Shown here: positions 55,602-63,227 of the stretch, piece by piece
How positions within the stretch are numbered: position 1 is the stretch's first letter
Layout of the letters: every line of letters begins with the position of its first letter
Assembly (NCBI RefSeq): GCF_024300645.1
Contig: NZ_CP101291.1
Location: forward strand, 2,108,001 to 2,172,000
DNA length: 64,000 nucleotides
Source: Alteromonas sp. LMIT006
GTDB lineage: Bacteria > Pseudomonadota > Gammaproteobacteria > Enterobacterales > Alteromonadaceae
Reading direction: 5' to 3'
Position numbers and translations under genes: made by a program
Notes under the pieces: model-generated
What the model saw: the letters and a program-made list of their open reading frames with translations, nothing else
What the model was told of the DNA's origin: nothing
The model's database searches: none

Positions 55602-55964
55602 AAATAAACCCAGCCAGATCATTTGCTTAGAGGAGAGTCATTGCGCGATGCGGTTCATGCAAAATTGCCTCTTTCTCCTGATGCAATTTTGCTACATTGC
55701 TCTCGGCCAGAAGCTATCACACAAGCATTGCCCATTATTGAAGGGTATGGAGTGACATTTGCTGCTTATGCCAATGGCTTTGAATCGGTTACCTCACTTT
55801 ATCCTGGAGAAACCGTCAAAACGCTTCAGACACGAACAGATTTTACGCCCAAACAGTATGCCAAATTTGCACAATCATGGCGTTCAGTGGGGGCTAGGAT
55901 CATTGGTGGGGGTTGTGAAGTAACACCAGAACATATTCACATGCTCAATACTGAATTAGGGTAA
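55602..55964 (+). pseudogene. Homocysteine S-methyltransferase, N-terminally truncated
   Basis: About 115 residues match the C-terminal third of MmuM-like methyltransferases (G-E-S-L-x-D-A-V, D-A-I-L-L-H-C-S-R-P-E-A-I, G-A-R-I-I-G-G-G-C-E-V-T-P-E-H-I). The zinc site normally reads G-G-C-C; here it is G-G-G-C, so one cysteine is lost. A stop precedes the matching region at 55599-55601, and about 190 N-terminal residues are missing. The fragment borders the integron array, which may have caused the truncation. Its 3' end overlaps the opposing lipoprotein gene by 9 bp. Confidence 0.85.
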
Positions 55965-56435
55965 ATCAACCTTGTTTACGTTAACCGATAATGACATGAA
56001 ACCGTATTTCTTCACCTTCTCATTGTTTGCAACTCCTTCATAGACTGATTGCATGGAAGATGAATCAAACACCGTTATCTTTTCGACATAACCATAACGA
56101 TCACTCATCGACATGGACTCGGCATTTCGGCAAGAAGGTCCCGTGATAGACGCATGATATTGTGGAGATAATGGTACATCAAAATTCGCAATGTTTTGTT
56201 CTTTCCACACGACACGCCAGTCTCCTCCTAAACATTTTCTCTCTTTAACTTCGCAAGTGAGCGTCAACGAATCTTGAACCCAACCTGATTGAGTATCGAC
56301 ATCCAATACGGCATTAAAGTGAACTGGCTCAGCAGACGGCATATTGATGGCTGTTGCCCCGCAACCGACTAAAATAACTGAGGTGACGCATGAGCATAAG
56401 GTCATAAGAGATATTAATAACAATAGGATTTTCAT
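55956..56435 (-). CDS. Putative lipoprotein of unknown function
   Basis: The 159-residue protein has a hydrophobic leader ending L-C-S-C (Cys16) and then a mainly beta body with four further cysteines. It is at the edge of the cassette array, but no attC-like sequence borders it, so I treat it as outside the recognisable cassettes. No family is recognised. The region 56436-56515 holds no gene. Confidence 0.6.
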   Translation of the reverse strand: MKILLLLISLMTLCSCVTSVILVGCGATAINMPSAEPVHFNAVLDVDTQSGWVQDSLTLTCEVKERKCLGGDWRVVWKEQNIANFDVPLSPQYHASITGPSCRNAESMSMSDRYGYVEKITVFDSSSMQSVYEGVANNEKVKKYGFMSLSVNVNKVDLP

Positions 56436-56515
56436 TCTTTCACCTGCCGATACGATTTCTTAAAAAATTGGCCAGATTAGGTCCCAATCGGATTGTATAG
56501 CTGCTCTAATTTTCA

Positions 56516-56779
56516 TCAGTACCTAACATACCGAAAACAAACAACCCTAACGTTATTAAAAATGTAGCAATATTGGAAGACCAACCAAGTATACGAACAA
56601 ACAACAGTTTCTAGCTCTGGATCAACCGACACTTTTGAGAAAAATGTTTGCTCCTTTAACGGCTCAAACATCGGACCTGATAATTTATTTTCGAGATCTA
56701 CCTCTCCAGATGTACCATCATCAAAACTTACCCAAAGCTTAAAGTCGTTAATGTACTTTGCGTTTTTGACGTGTAGCAT
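56516..56779 (-). pseudogene. DUF2442 protein, 3' part lost
   Basis: The first ~55 residues match DUF2442 (V-K-N-A-K-Y, L-W-V-S-F-D-D-G-T-S-G-E-V-D-L, F-E-P-L-K-x-x-x-F-F). After E-T-V-V the expected W-P-N-G-A-D-F-A-P-E is missing and unrelated residues continue. It follows the DUF4160 remnant, the usual partner. Confidence 0.7.
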
Positions 56780-56783
56780 TGTT

Positions 56784-56888
56784 CTACTCCAAAGGTGCTA
56801 TGTAGTTTAGCGGCTCGCCATGCTGAGCACGTCGCCAGTTTTCTTTTAATTCAGGTTTATGTAACTCTAACCATTCTTGTACGAATTT
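56784..56888 (-). pseudogene. DUF4160 C-terminal remnant
   Basis: A 34-codon frame reads F-V-Q-E-W-L-E-L-H-K-P-E-L-K-E-N-W and ends P-L-N-Y-I-A-P-L-E, the typical DUF4160 C-terminus. A TAA precedes it in frame, and the 5' half has been replaced by the attC at 56911. The stop is 5 bp from the DUF2442 start. Confidence 0.7.
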
Positions 56889-56910
56889 TTACGGAACTGA
56901 AACTTGAGTC

Positions 56911-57003
56911 ACATAACGCTTGATTGACGTGCCGAACGCAGTGAGGTCACAGCGAAGCGAAACCGCCAAGCGTTGCGAATCACTCTTAAATGCTTTGTTA
57001 TAG
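56911..57003 (-). other. attC site 1 (array distal end)
   Basis: R'' CTATAAC and R' GTTATGT on the minus strand, with imperfect stem arms between. It follows higA2 and overlaps its stop. Confidence 0.85.
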
Positions 57004-57312
57004 CTCTGCGATGTGCGACAGTGTTTCTGGATGACGCTGTACCAACTTTAGAAGAGTAACAGCTTGCCCATTAGGTGCGCTACGCCCTTGCTCCCAGTTT
57101 TCCAATGTGCGTGATGATGTATGCAGTAAACGAGCAAATACACCACGAGACATATTAAACTGCTCACGAATACTAACTATTTCATCAGGCGAAATATCTA
57201 ATTCACTAATGTCATTTACTTGGTGAGTTTTCAGAGTCACTTTACCCTCTGAATGCTCCTTAGCTTCAACAAGTGCAGAACTTAGCTCTGCAAATAGGTC
57301 ACGATTACTCAT
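56998..57312 (-). CDS. higA: HigA2-like antitoxin
   Basis: The 104-residue antitoxin has an acidic N-terminal toxin-binding segment and a Cro/XRE helix-turn-helix (S-P-D-E-I-V-S-I-R-E-Q-F-N-M-S then L-H-T-S-S-R-T-L-E-N-W-E-Q-G-R). It follows the toxin with an 8-bp overlap, the reversed order typical of higBA. From memory it is very close to HigA-2 of the Vibrio cholerae superintegron. It represses its own promoter together with HigB. The stop lies inside attC site 1. Such pairs help retain cassette arrays. Confidence 0.95.
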   Translation of the reverse strand: MSNRDLFAELSSALVEAKEHSEGKVTLKTHQVNDISELDISPDEIVSIREQFNMSRGVFARLLHTSSRTLENWEQGRSAPNGQAVTLLKLVQRHPETLSHIAEL

Positions 57313-57631
57313 TGCGCCACGCCTCCATAAAAGCTTTTAACTGTTTCTTTTGATATGCGGTTAAGTCTGCCATTTCATTTTTGCCGTAAATGGTTAGCAA
57401 ATAAAAACGACGCTTTTCATCGAGGAAATAATAGATAACACGTGAACCACCACGCTTTCCTTTACCTTTACTTGCTACTCGGATCTTTCGCAAACCACCT
57501 GTACCTTGAATTACATCACCTTGCTTCGGGTTCGACATTAGTTCAGCTTGGAACAGTCGAAACTCTTCGTCATTGAGATATTCATTTCGGTACTTTTCAA
57601 ATATGCTTGATTCAACAAATACACTTTTCAT
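57305..57631 (-). CDS. higB: HigB2-like toxin
   Basis: The 108-residue RelE-superfamily toxin begins M-K-S-V-F-V-E-S-S-I-F-E-K-Y and includes G-G-L-R-K-I-R-V-A-S-K-G-K-G-K-R-G-G-S-R and F-Y-L-L-T-I-Y-G-K-N-E. HigB toxins cut mRNA on ribosomes. From memory it is almost the same as V. cholerae HigB-2. ATG 57629-57631 was chosen; the -10 at 57638-57643 would start the mRNA at or next to that ATG, so the transcript may be leaderless. Confidence 0.95.
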   Translation of the reverse strand: MKSVFVESSIFEKYRNEYLNDEEFRLFQAELMSNPKQGDVIQGTGGLRKIRVASKGKGKRGGSRVIYYFLDEKRRFYLLTIYGKNEMADLTAYQKKQLKAFMEAWRNE

Positions 57632-57637
57632 AAGCAA

Positions 57638-57666
57638 AGTGTACGCAAGTAACGTACGAATAGCAA
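57638..57666 (-). promoter_or_regulatory. Cassette-borne higBA promoter and operator
   Basis: On the minus strand TTGCTA (57666-57661), a 17-bp spacer, TACACT (57643-57638). Inverted GTACG/CGTAC elements cover the spacer and -10, fitting autorepression. Confidence 0.7.
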
Positions 57667-57719
57667 ACTATACGTGATTTACGTAGTATTACAAATTGGG
57701 AGTGCGGACCTGAATAGAG

Positions 57720-57851
57720 CTATAACGCCCACATTTGCGGCAGTTTGTATTTGCTAAAATCTGCAAAAATTGAGCGCAGTGAAATGCAGGTTTTAGCAAA
57801 TACAAAATGTCCGAAGGAGTGACAACGACTGACAAAATGCTCTTGTTAGGC
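57720..57851 (-). other. attC site 2
   Basis: 132 bp with R'' GCCTAAC and R' GTTATAG. Long arms GCAAATACAAA pair with TTTGTATTTGC. It matches site 10 over its length. Confidence 0.92.
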
Positions 57852-57874
57852 ATCTATTTCTCCTAATCTAATAC

Positions 57875-58258
57875 CTAGCGACATTGGCGGAAAACGTGTC
57901 TGATAGTAATTTCAAATGGGTCTTGTAGTCGAAAGACAATTTGATTGTAAGTGCCTTCACCCAAATAGTCACTGTAAGAGCAACTTTTTATCATTACCGG
58001 TGATTTCGGTAACTCAAATTTATTTGAAACAGTTGATTCACCTTCTCGCTTTAATGCAAGACCAAGTCCCGGATACCTTCCTTCGATGTCTATTTCACAC
58101 GGTTTAATAGTGAAAACCGAGTCATCATCAAAGACTAAATTAACTTCATAACAAATCAAAAAATCCTTGTTGGTATCGTCCTGCCAAGCCGGGGAAACAC
58201 TGTCATGATTACTACTGATTAATACTTCGGTTAAATATTTTTCTGAGAAATCAGTCAT
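57875..58258 (-). pseudogene. Unknown cassette protein, copy with 1-bp deletion
   Basis: 127 residues; the first ~123 are identical to the 61984-62397 protein. This copy has four instead of five A in the run near 57891 (plus strand), so the last residues change to R-Q-C-R and the frame stops early. The intact form ends in the attC R'' box. The protein has an F-D-D-D-S-V-F-T-I-K-P-C-E-I-D-I-E-G-R segment but no recognised domain. Loss of 14 native C-terminal residues may or may not abolish function. Confidence 0.75.
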
Positions 58259-58270
58259 ATGCTACGGGAT

Positions 58271-58387
58271 GCCTAACGCCCCGCTCAGCAGCGCCGAGTA
58301 TGGAGCGATTTTGTGTTAATGTCTGAGCGCAGCGAGCAACACAAAATTGTGGAATGCTCGGTGTCTGTCTGGAGCGGCTTGTTATAA
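58271..58387 (-). other. attC site 3
   Basis: R'' TTATAAC, R' GTTAGGC, with GAGCG arms and a central stem CAATTTTGTGTT/AACACAAAAT. Confidence 0.92.
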
Positions 58388-58390
58388 GCC

Positions 58391-58681
58391 CTATTCATCA
58401 TTACCCATATACTTGTCGAAATTTTGGATATAATCATTTAAATTCTCTTCGAGCATTTTTTTGTATTCGGAGGCAAAATATTCGATTGTTTCATTTTTTG
58501 CAGATTCCATTTCTTCTTTAGAATTCCACCCACAAGCACTAATCCAAGAATTAAATCGAGCAGTTGCATACATCATCGATGCACTTACTTTCCCGCGACC
58601 AATTTCTTCAGATATTTGATCGTTTGATAAATGAATATGTGAATCGGCTCTCTCGTAAAATTTGTCATCCACCTCTTTCAT
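58391..58681 (-). CDS. DUF3144 family protein (cassette)
   Basis: The 96-residue, mainly helical protein has the family landmarks F-Y-E-R-A-D-x-H-I, G-R-G-K-V-S-A-S-M-M-Y-A-x-A-R-F-N-x-W-x-S-A-C-G and K-M-L-E-E-N-L-N-D-Y-I-x-N-F-D-K-Y-M. Function is unknown. It is common in gammaproteobacterial chromosomes and has been picked up as a cassette here. The stop is 4 bp from attC site 3. Confidence 0.9.
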   Translation of the reverse strand: MKEVDDKFYERADSHIHLSNDQISEEIGRGKVSASMMYATARFNSWISACGWNSKEEMESAKNETIEYFASEYKKMLEENLNDYIQNFDKYMGNDE

Positions 58682-58700
58682 AATGATTTATCCCGTGGGC

Positions 58701-58814
58701 TTATAACGCCCGCATAAAGGGCAGTAATACGTAGGCTAAAATTGGAACGAAGTGACAGAGCCTACGTGTTACTGTCCCAGCGAGCTTGCGAGCGATTTAA
58801 TGCGTTTGTTATGT
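58701..58814 (-). other. attC site 4
   Basis: R'' ACATAAC, R' GTTATAA; arms ACACGTAGGCTC/ACGTAGGCT form the stem. Confidence 0.92.
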
Positions 58815-59165
58815 TTACTTGCCTAAAAATCGCAGTTGTATTTTTAACATTAACGCTAACAGCAAGCCGCAAATAATAGGTGTAGCCAATATAAAATTTA
58901 CCCGCCCTTGATGCCAGTTCTGAGTAAGCCAATAAATAACAAAAAGTACCGAATAAATAGGAAACAGAATCATTAATTTGTTTTCTTGTACTGCCGCTTT
59001 TGTGTATTGACCTAGTGCTAGTGACATAAAAAAGAGAAAAGAAAAAACGAAATAAGTTGCATACAGAGTGTTGTAAATGGCTTCCTGCAATGGCTTTTGA
59101 ATGAGGAGTATGACAAATAGAATGCTCAGTCCAATAAATGGGAATCGCGCCGTTTTAATACTCAT
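58815..59165 (-). CDS. Four-helix membrane protein (cassette)
   Basis: The 116-residue protein has four hydrophobic spans, a short basic N-terminus and a W-L-T-Q-N-W-H-Q-G-R loop. No family is recognised. Membrane proteins are common among cassettes. Its stop directly adjoins attC site 4. Confidence 0.75.
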   Translation of the reverse strand: MSIKTARFPFIGLSILFVILLIQKPLQEAIYNTLYATYFVFSFLFFMSLALGQYTKAAVQENKLMILFPIYSVLFVIYWLTQNWHQGRVNFILATPIICGLLLALMLKIQLRFLGK

Positions 59166-59187
59166 TAGTGCCTAATTCCTAGCGTAA

Positions 59188-59295
59188 ACATAACGCCCCG
59201 ATAAGGGGCAATTGCTTGCATGCGAAAATGGCGAAGCCGCGTGCGAGGAATTGTCCCAGCGAACGGAGTGAGTGAGCTTGATCGGTTTGTTAGGT
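59188..59295 (-). other. attC site 5
   Basis: R'' ACCTAAC, R' GTTATGT; stem arms GGACAATTCCTCGC/GCATGCAAGCAATTG. Confidence 0.9.
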
Positions 59296-59607
59296 GTCAC
59301 GATACCAATCACTTCCTAAAAATTTTTCAGGTATATCCTGTTCACTTGGATCATCAAAACCAAGCGCCTCCAATGTATCAAACCAAAGATCTCTCTTGGA
59401 CGTTGGTAGTTTTGTGCCACACCACGGGCAATATGAAATACCTGCAGAAGCAGTACCTCCATCATGAATGATTATGCCGTACTCGTCGAACTTTGGAATA
59501 TAGGAAATGAGAGTGTCAGGGCATTCATATCCATCACTATGTTGTTCACAATCAAACTCAATCGCTTTTTCCATTTCATTGCAACAATGTTTAATCACAC
59601 GCGACAC
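59290..59607 (-). CDS. DUF6980-like zinc-ribbon cassette protein
   Basis: The 105-residue protein starts (GTG) S-R-V-I-K-H-C-C-N-E-M and contains a second Cys pair in Y-C-P-W-C-G-T-K-L-P, consistent with a small zinc-binding site. The segment H-D-G-G-T-A-S-A-G-I-S-Y precedes it. Family assignment is from memory. The GTG start overlaps the R' box of attC site 6; the stop lies in site 5. Confidence 0.75.
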   Translation of the reverse strand: MSRVIKHCCNEMEKAIEFDCEQHSDGYECPDTLISYIPKFDEYGIIIHDGGTASAGISYCPWCGTKLPTSKRDLWFDTLEALGFDDPSEQDIPEKFLGSDWYRDT

Positions 59608-59713
59608 CTAACGCTAAGCTAACGGGCATAAACGGAATGCGAAAATTTGCGAAGCCTCGCATTGCGTTTGTGTCCCAGTGACCGCAGGGAACGAGTTAAG
59701 CGCCTTGTTATAT
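59606..59713 (-). other. attC site 6
   Basis: R'' ATATAAC, R' GTTAGGT; the body matches site 11. Confidence 0.92.
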
Positions 59714-59715
59714 TC

Positions 59716-60309
59716 CTACACTGAATCACATTTAGCCCTCTGTTTTACGTTGTCTATGTATTCCTCGTATGAAGAGAATACATCCAGCACAATCTTGGCA
59801 TCAGGCTTTAGCGCAATAAACTTTTTATTCATTTCCAAACTTTTATTGAACGATGCACAAGCTAAAAAAACTTGGTCATTTGCAATGTAGGTATAGCCTC
59901 TATGCAAATAAATATTTGTTAAATCATCATAGCGTTCTAACTCTTCATAAATCATTGCAGACTTATCTAGAAACTTAATTGACGCATCAAATCTGTCCTC
60001 ATATTTGATCGTAGAGTTATTAAATCCGTTTTCAATGTAACGGCTTAAATAGAGTTCAACGCTACTGGACCTGAGGAAAATTGCATAAGCTTTGTAAGCT
60101 TCGGCAAGTCCAACACGGTCGTTTTCTGTTTGATATATGTCGATTGCTTCAATTATAAGTTTTTCAGCTGGTAGCGGCCTTTCGTTTTGATCGAATAACC
60201 AATAAGCATCTGAGATTTTTTGTTTTGGGTCAGATGTATATGGCACCAATGCAGCTGCACACCCTAATAAATTAGAAAACAATAAAACGATTATTGCTGT
60301 TCGAAGCAT
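59716..60309 (-). CDS. TPR-like lipoprotein cassette, copy 1
   Basis: The 197-residue protein has a lipobox (L-L-G-C, Cys17). Helical repeats follow, with A-Y-K-A-Y-A-I-F-L and Y-L-H-R-G-Y-T-Y-I-A-N-D-Q-V-F-L-A-C-A-S-F-N-K-S-L, which read like degenerate tetratricopeptide repeats. The protein is identical to the copy at 62520-63113. The outer part of the upstream cassette differs, so only this cassette was copied. Function is unknown. Confidence 0.85.
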   Translation of the reverse strand: MLRTAIIVLLFSNLLGCAAALVPYTSDPKQKISDAYWLFDQNERPLPAEKLIIEAIDIYQTENDRVGLAEAYKAYAIFLRSSSVELYLSRYIENGFNNSTIKYEDRFDASIKFLDKSAMIYEELERYDDLTNIYLHRGYTYIANDQVFLACASFNKSLEMNKKFIALKPDAKIVLDVFSSYEEYIDNVKQRAKCDSV

Positions 60310-60322
60310 GATTTTTCCTTGA

Positions 60323-60427
60323 ATATAACGCCAATATTAAGCGGCCGGTTTGGAGGCGCACCGCGCCGGAAAACGGGTCCGGTGGAGGCCCGCCAGGGCC
60401 GGAACGAACTTGAATGACTTGTTAAGT
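60323..60427 (-). other. attC site 7 (GC-rich, atypical)
   Basis: R'' ACTTAAC, R' GTTATAT. The body is GC-rich (GGCCGG, CGCGCC, GGCCCGCC) and unlike the other sites, suggesting a different source genome. Confidence 0.85.
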
Positions 60428-60757
60428 GACCTCACTCCATAGATCGAGCAAATCGGCGTAATGGGCTGCCAATGATGTAGTTTTACCTTCGCTCGATACA
60501 TTGGCCACCTCAAGATCACCAAACACCTCGACTATAGCCTCGACTTCCCTTTCCTGAAGCACTACACGAAACAAATCAGTCTCTTTTCCACCTTCGTGCT
60601 TTTCAGGCTTTTCTATCGGGCCTCGCTCAATGATCGTCTGCAGTTTATTTGCGATCCTTGGATGCGCTGGACGAACCACATCAATGGTTTCTTCTATCAG
60701 TGACCTGCAAAGCGCATTCGCCGCCTTAGCTAACTCTCTATATTCAGACTGGTTCAT
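60422..60757 (-). CDS. Helical cassette protein, unknown
   Basis: The 111-residue acidic protein is predicted mainly helical (M-N-Q-S-E-Y-R-E-L-A-K-A-A-N-A-L). I chose ATG 60755-60757; a GTG at 60764-60766 inside the attC R' box would add three residues. No family is recognised. It is preceded by site 8 and followed by the unusual site 7. Confidence 0.7.
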   Translation of the reverse strand: MNQSEYRELAKAANALCRSLIEETIDVVRPAHPRIANKLQTIIERGPIEKPEKHEGGKETDLFRVVLQEREVEAIVEVFGDLEVANVSSEGKTTSLAAHYADLLDLWSEVT

Positions 60758-60764
60758 GGTAGGC

Positions 60765-60895
60765 ACTTAACGCCCGCATAAGGGGCAGCAAAACGTAGCG
60801 GCGATTGGTTAAACTTTGCGAAGCACCAAAACTAATCGCCGCGTAGTTTTGATGTCCCAGGGAGCGAAGCGACCGAATTGATGCGCTTGTTAGGT
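60765..60895 (-). other. attC site 8
   Basis: R'' ACCTAAC, R' GTTAAGT; long arms around GCGGCGATT/AATCGCCGC. Confidence 0.92.
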
Positions 60896-61318
60896 GCCTT
60901 TACGCTTACTCTCTACCAAACAAACTAGGTCTTTAATTGTCCTTGCCGATGATGCTTCGTCGTCTGAAATTTTTATAGAGAACCTATTCTCTAATGCAAC
61001 GACAATTGCAACATCCGCCATTGAATCAAACTCCCAAAAAAAGCTCAAATTTTTGGAAAAGTCGTCACATGACGAAAGCCTAGAAAGATCTACATCAAGC
61101 TGTTGTTCGAGAACCTCCCTGACTCCCACAGCCACTTCTTCAGAGAAACCTTTTTGTTGAAAGAATGTTTCGTAATACTCGCGCGGTGACAACCTCTTAC
61201 GATTTGTAAACGCCTTATCAAGCTTCTTGGCTTTCCTAGGACCTTCATTCCAGGTCGCGAGAGCGAACCACACAAGGCCAGCAACTGCACAAATGATTAT
61301 GAGATACGAGCTATCCAT
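60890..61318 (-). CDS. Membrane-anchored acyl-carrier-like protein (cassette)
   Basis: The 142-residue protein has an N-terminal helix (about 5-23) and a basic linker (P-R-K-A-K-K-L-D-K). The C-terminal ~80-residue domain reads like an acyl carrier protein: W-E-F-D-S-M-A-D-V-A-I-V-V-A-L-E-N-R-F, with Ser99 in the D-S-M position of phosphopantetheine attachment. An acidic helix follows, with T-I-K-D-L-V. ATG 61316-61318 was chosen over GTG two codons upstream. A membrane-tethered carrier protein is unusual. No synthase or ligase is nearby. Confidence 0.75.
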   Translation of the reverse strand: MDSSYLIIICAVAGLVWFALATWNEGPRKAKKLDKAFTNRKRLSPREYYETFFQQKGFSEEVAVGVREVLEQQLDVDLSRLSSCDDFSKNLSFFWEFDSMADVAIVVALENRFSIKISDDEASSARTIKDLVCLVESKRKGT

Positions 61319-61322
61319 AGGC

Positions 61323-61422
61323 ACCTAACGCCTTACTAATGGGCGCATAAATGCTTGGCTAAAATTAGCGACGAAGGAGCACAAGCCAAGCATTTTGCGT
61401 CCTTTTGAGTAACTTGTTATAA
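61323..61422 (-). other. attC site 9
   Basis: R'' TTATAAC, R' GTTAGGT; arms AATGCTTGGC/GCCAAGCATT. Confidence 0.92.
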
Positions 61423-61435
61423 GGCTTTACTCCAA

Positions 61436-61828
61436 TTACGGTGTTTCAACGTATTGCCTTTTTCTAAATATTTTACATAAACGTTCTGAACAAAATTCAA
61501 GTGTGACGTTATCAAAAAAATAGGCCGAATCAAACATAACGACCCATTTATCGGAACTATAAAAGTATTCTGGATTTTGTAATAAATTCCCTATTTTCGA
61601 CGATTTATTATCAGCACTAACTAGGTTAATGGCATCAATACTTTTCTCTGGGCTGGTTTGCAGGTTGGAAAGAACTTCATTTTTACTCATGCCGATTGAG
61701 AACCCGAAAGCGCTGCCTTCTTCAACAATCTCATGAATTGCACTTAACCAAAAAAATACAACAATAAATATCAGAAACGATATTGTTCCTAATGCAGCAC
61801 TTGAGAATAAGTAATTTTTAGTTTTCAT
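61436..61828 (-). CDS. Membrane-anchored unknown protein (cassette)
   Basis: The 130-residue protein has one N-terminal helix (about 12-32), then an exported domain with G-M-S-K-N-E-V-L-S-N-L, a phrase seen in SmpA/BamE-like folds, and two C-terminal cysteines. The family assignment is not secure. Confidence 0.7.
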   Translation of the reverse strand: MKTKNYLFSSAALGTISFLIFIVVFFWLSAIHEIVEEGSAFGFSIGMSKNEVLSNLQTSPEKSIDAINLVSADNKSSKIGNLLQNPEYFYSSDKWVVMFDSAYFFDNVTLEFCSERLCKIFRKRQYVETP

Positions 61829-61857
61829 CCATTAAGACCACATGAGTTGGATTAGCC

Positions 61858-61989
61858 TTATAACGCCCACATTTGCGGCAGTTTGTATTTGCTAAAATCT
61901 GCAAAAATTGAGCGCAGTGAAATGCAGGTTTTAGCAAATACAAAATGTCCGAAGGAGTGACAACGACTGACAAAATGCTCTTGTTAGGC
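61858..61989 (-). other. attC site 10
   Basis: 132 bp, R'' GCCTAAC, R' GTTATAA; the body matches site 2. Confidence 0.93.
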
Positions 61990-62397
61990 ATCTATTTCTC
62001 CTAATCTAATACCTAGCGACATTGGCGGAAAAACGTGTCTGATAGTAATTTCAAATGGGTCTTGTAGTCGAAAGACAATTTGATTGTAAGTGCCTTCACC
62101 CAAATAGTCACTGTAAGAGCAACTTTTTATCATTACCGGTGATTTCGGTAACTCAAATTTATTTGAAACAGTTGATTCACCTTCTCGCTTTAATGCAAGA
62201 CCAAGTCCCGGATACCTTCCTTCGATGTCTATTTCACACGGTTTAATAGTGAAAACCGAGTCATCATCAAAGACTAAATTAACTTCATAACAAATCAAAA
62301 AATCCTTGTTGGTATCGTCCTGCCAAGCCGGGGAAACACTGTCATGATTACTACTGATTAATACTTCGGTTAAATATTTTTCTGAGAAATCAGTCAT
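61984..62397 (-). CDS. Unknown cassette protein, intact copy
   Basis: The 137-residue protein is the full version of the frameshifted copy at 57875-58258. Its C-terminus reads P-P-M-S-L-G-I-R-L-G-E-I-D-A, and the stop TAA lies in the attC R'' box, which supports this frame as original. No signal peptide is present. It is beta-rich by composition. No family is recognised. Here it is directly next to the duplicated lipoprotein cassette, unlike in the first location. Confidence 0.8.
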   Translation of the reverse strand: MTDFSEKYLTEVLISSNHDSVSPAWQDDTNKDFLICYEVNLVFDDDSVFTIKPCEIDIEGRYPGLGLALKREGESTVSNKFELPKSPVMIKSCSYSDYLGEGTYNQIVFRLQDPFEITIRHVFPPMSLGIRLGEIDA

Positions 62398-62409
62398 ATG
62401 CTACGGGAT

Positions 62410-62517
62410 GCCTAACGCTAAGCTAACGGGCATAAACGGAATGCGAAAATTTGCGAAGCCTCGCATTGCGTTTGTGTCCCAGTGACCGCAGGGAACGAGT
62501 TAAGCGCCTTGTTATAT
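62410..62517 (-). other. attC site 11
   Basis: R'' ATATAAC, R' GTTAGGC; the body matches site 6. Confidence 0.92.
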
Positions 62518-62519
62518 TC

Positions 62520-63113
62520 CTACACTGAATCACATTTAGCCCTCTGTTTTACGTTGTCTATGTATTCCTCGTATGAAGAGAATACATCCAGCACAATCTT
62601 GGCATCAGGCTTTAGCGCAATAAACTTTTTATTCATTTCCAAACTTTTATTGAACGATGCACAAGCTAAAAAAACTTGGTCATTTGCAATGTAGGTATAG
62701 CCTCTATGCAAATAAATATTTGTTAAATCATCATAGCGTTCTAACTCTTCATAAATCATTGCAGACTTATCTAGAAACTTAATTGACGCATCAAATCTGT
62801 CCTCATATTTGATCGTAGAGTTATTAAATCCGTTTTCAATGTAACGGCTTAAATAGAGTTCAACGCTACTGGACCTGAGGAAAATTGCATAAGCTTTGTA
62901 AGCTTCGGCAAGTCCAACACGGTCGTTTTCTGTTTGATATATGTCGATTGCTTCAATTATAAGTTTTTCAGCTGGTAGCGGCCTTTCGTTTTGATCGAAT
63001 AACCAATAAGCATCTGAGATTTTTTGTTTTGGGTCAGATGTATATGGCACCAATGCAGCTGCACACCCTAATAAATTAGAAAACAATAAAACGATTATTG
63101 CTGTTCGAAGCAT
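62520..63113 (-). CDS. TPR-like lipoprotein cassette, copy 2
   Basis: Identical at protein level to 59716-60309 (197 residues, lipobox Cys17, degenerate TPR-like repeats). The flanking attC differs (site 12 against site 7), consistent with cassette excision and re-insertion or with replicative copying. The neighbour on the left is also a duplicated cassette. Confidence 0.85.
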   Translation of the reverse strand: MLRTAIIVLLFSNLLGCAAALVPYTSDPKQKISDAYWLFDQNERPLPAEKLIIEAIDIYQTENDRVGLAEAYKAYAIFLRSSSVELYLSRYIENGFNNSTIKYEDRFDASIKFLDKSAMIYEELERYDDLTNIYLHRGYTYIANDQVFLACASFNKSLEMNKKFIALKPDAKIVLDVFSSYEEYIDNVKQRAKCDSV

Positions 63114-63126
63114 GATTTTTCCTTGA

Positions 63127-63227
63127 ATATAACGCCCGATTAACGAGTGACCAGACTACGGCGTGACGGTTGCGAAGGCAAGCGACATGACTTTGTCTGG
63201 GCATCTCTGTTCAATCTCTTGTTAGGT
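63127..63227 (-). other. attC site 12
   Basis: R'' ACCTAAC, R' GTTATAT; arms CAGACAAAG/CCAGACTACGG. Confidence 0.88.

Noticed and set aside
56436-56515. Possible extra attC between the lipoprotein and DUF2442
   Set aside because: A GTTAGGT-like heptamer is present, but there is no matching R'' box or stem arms.
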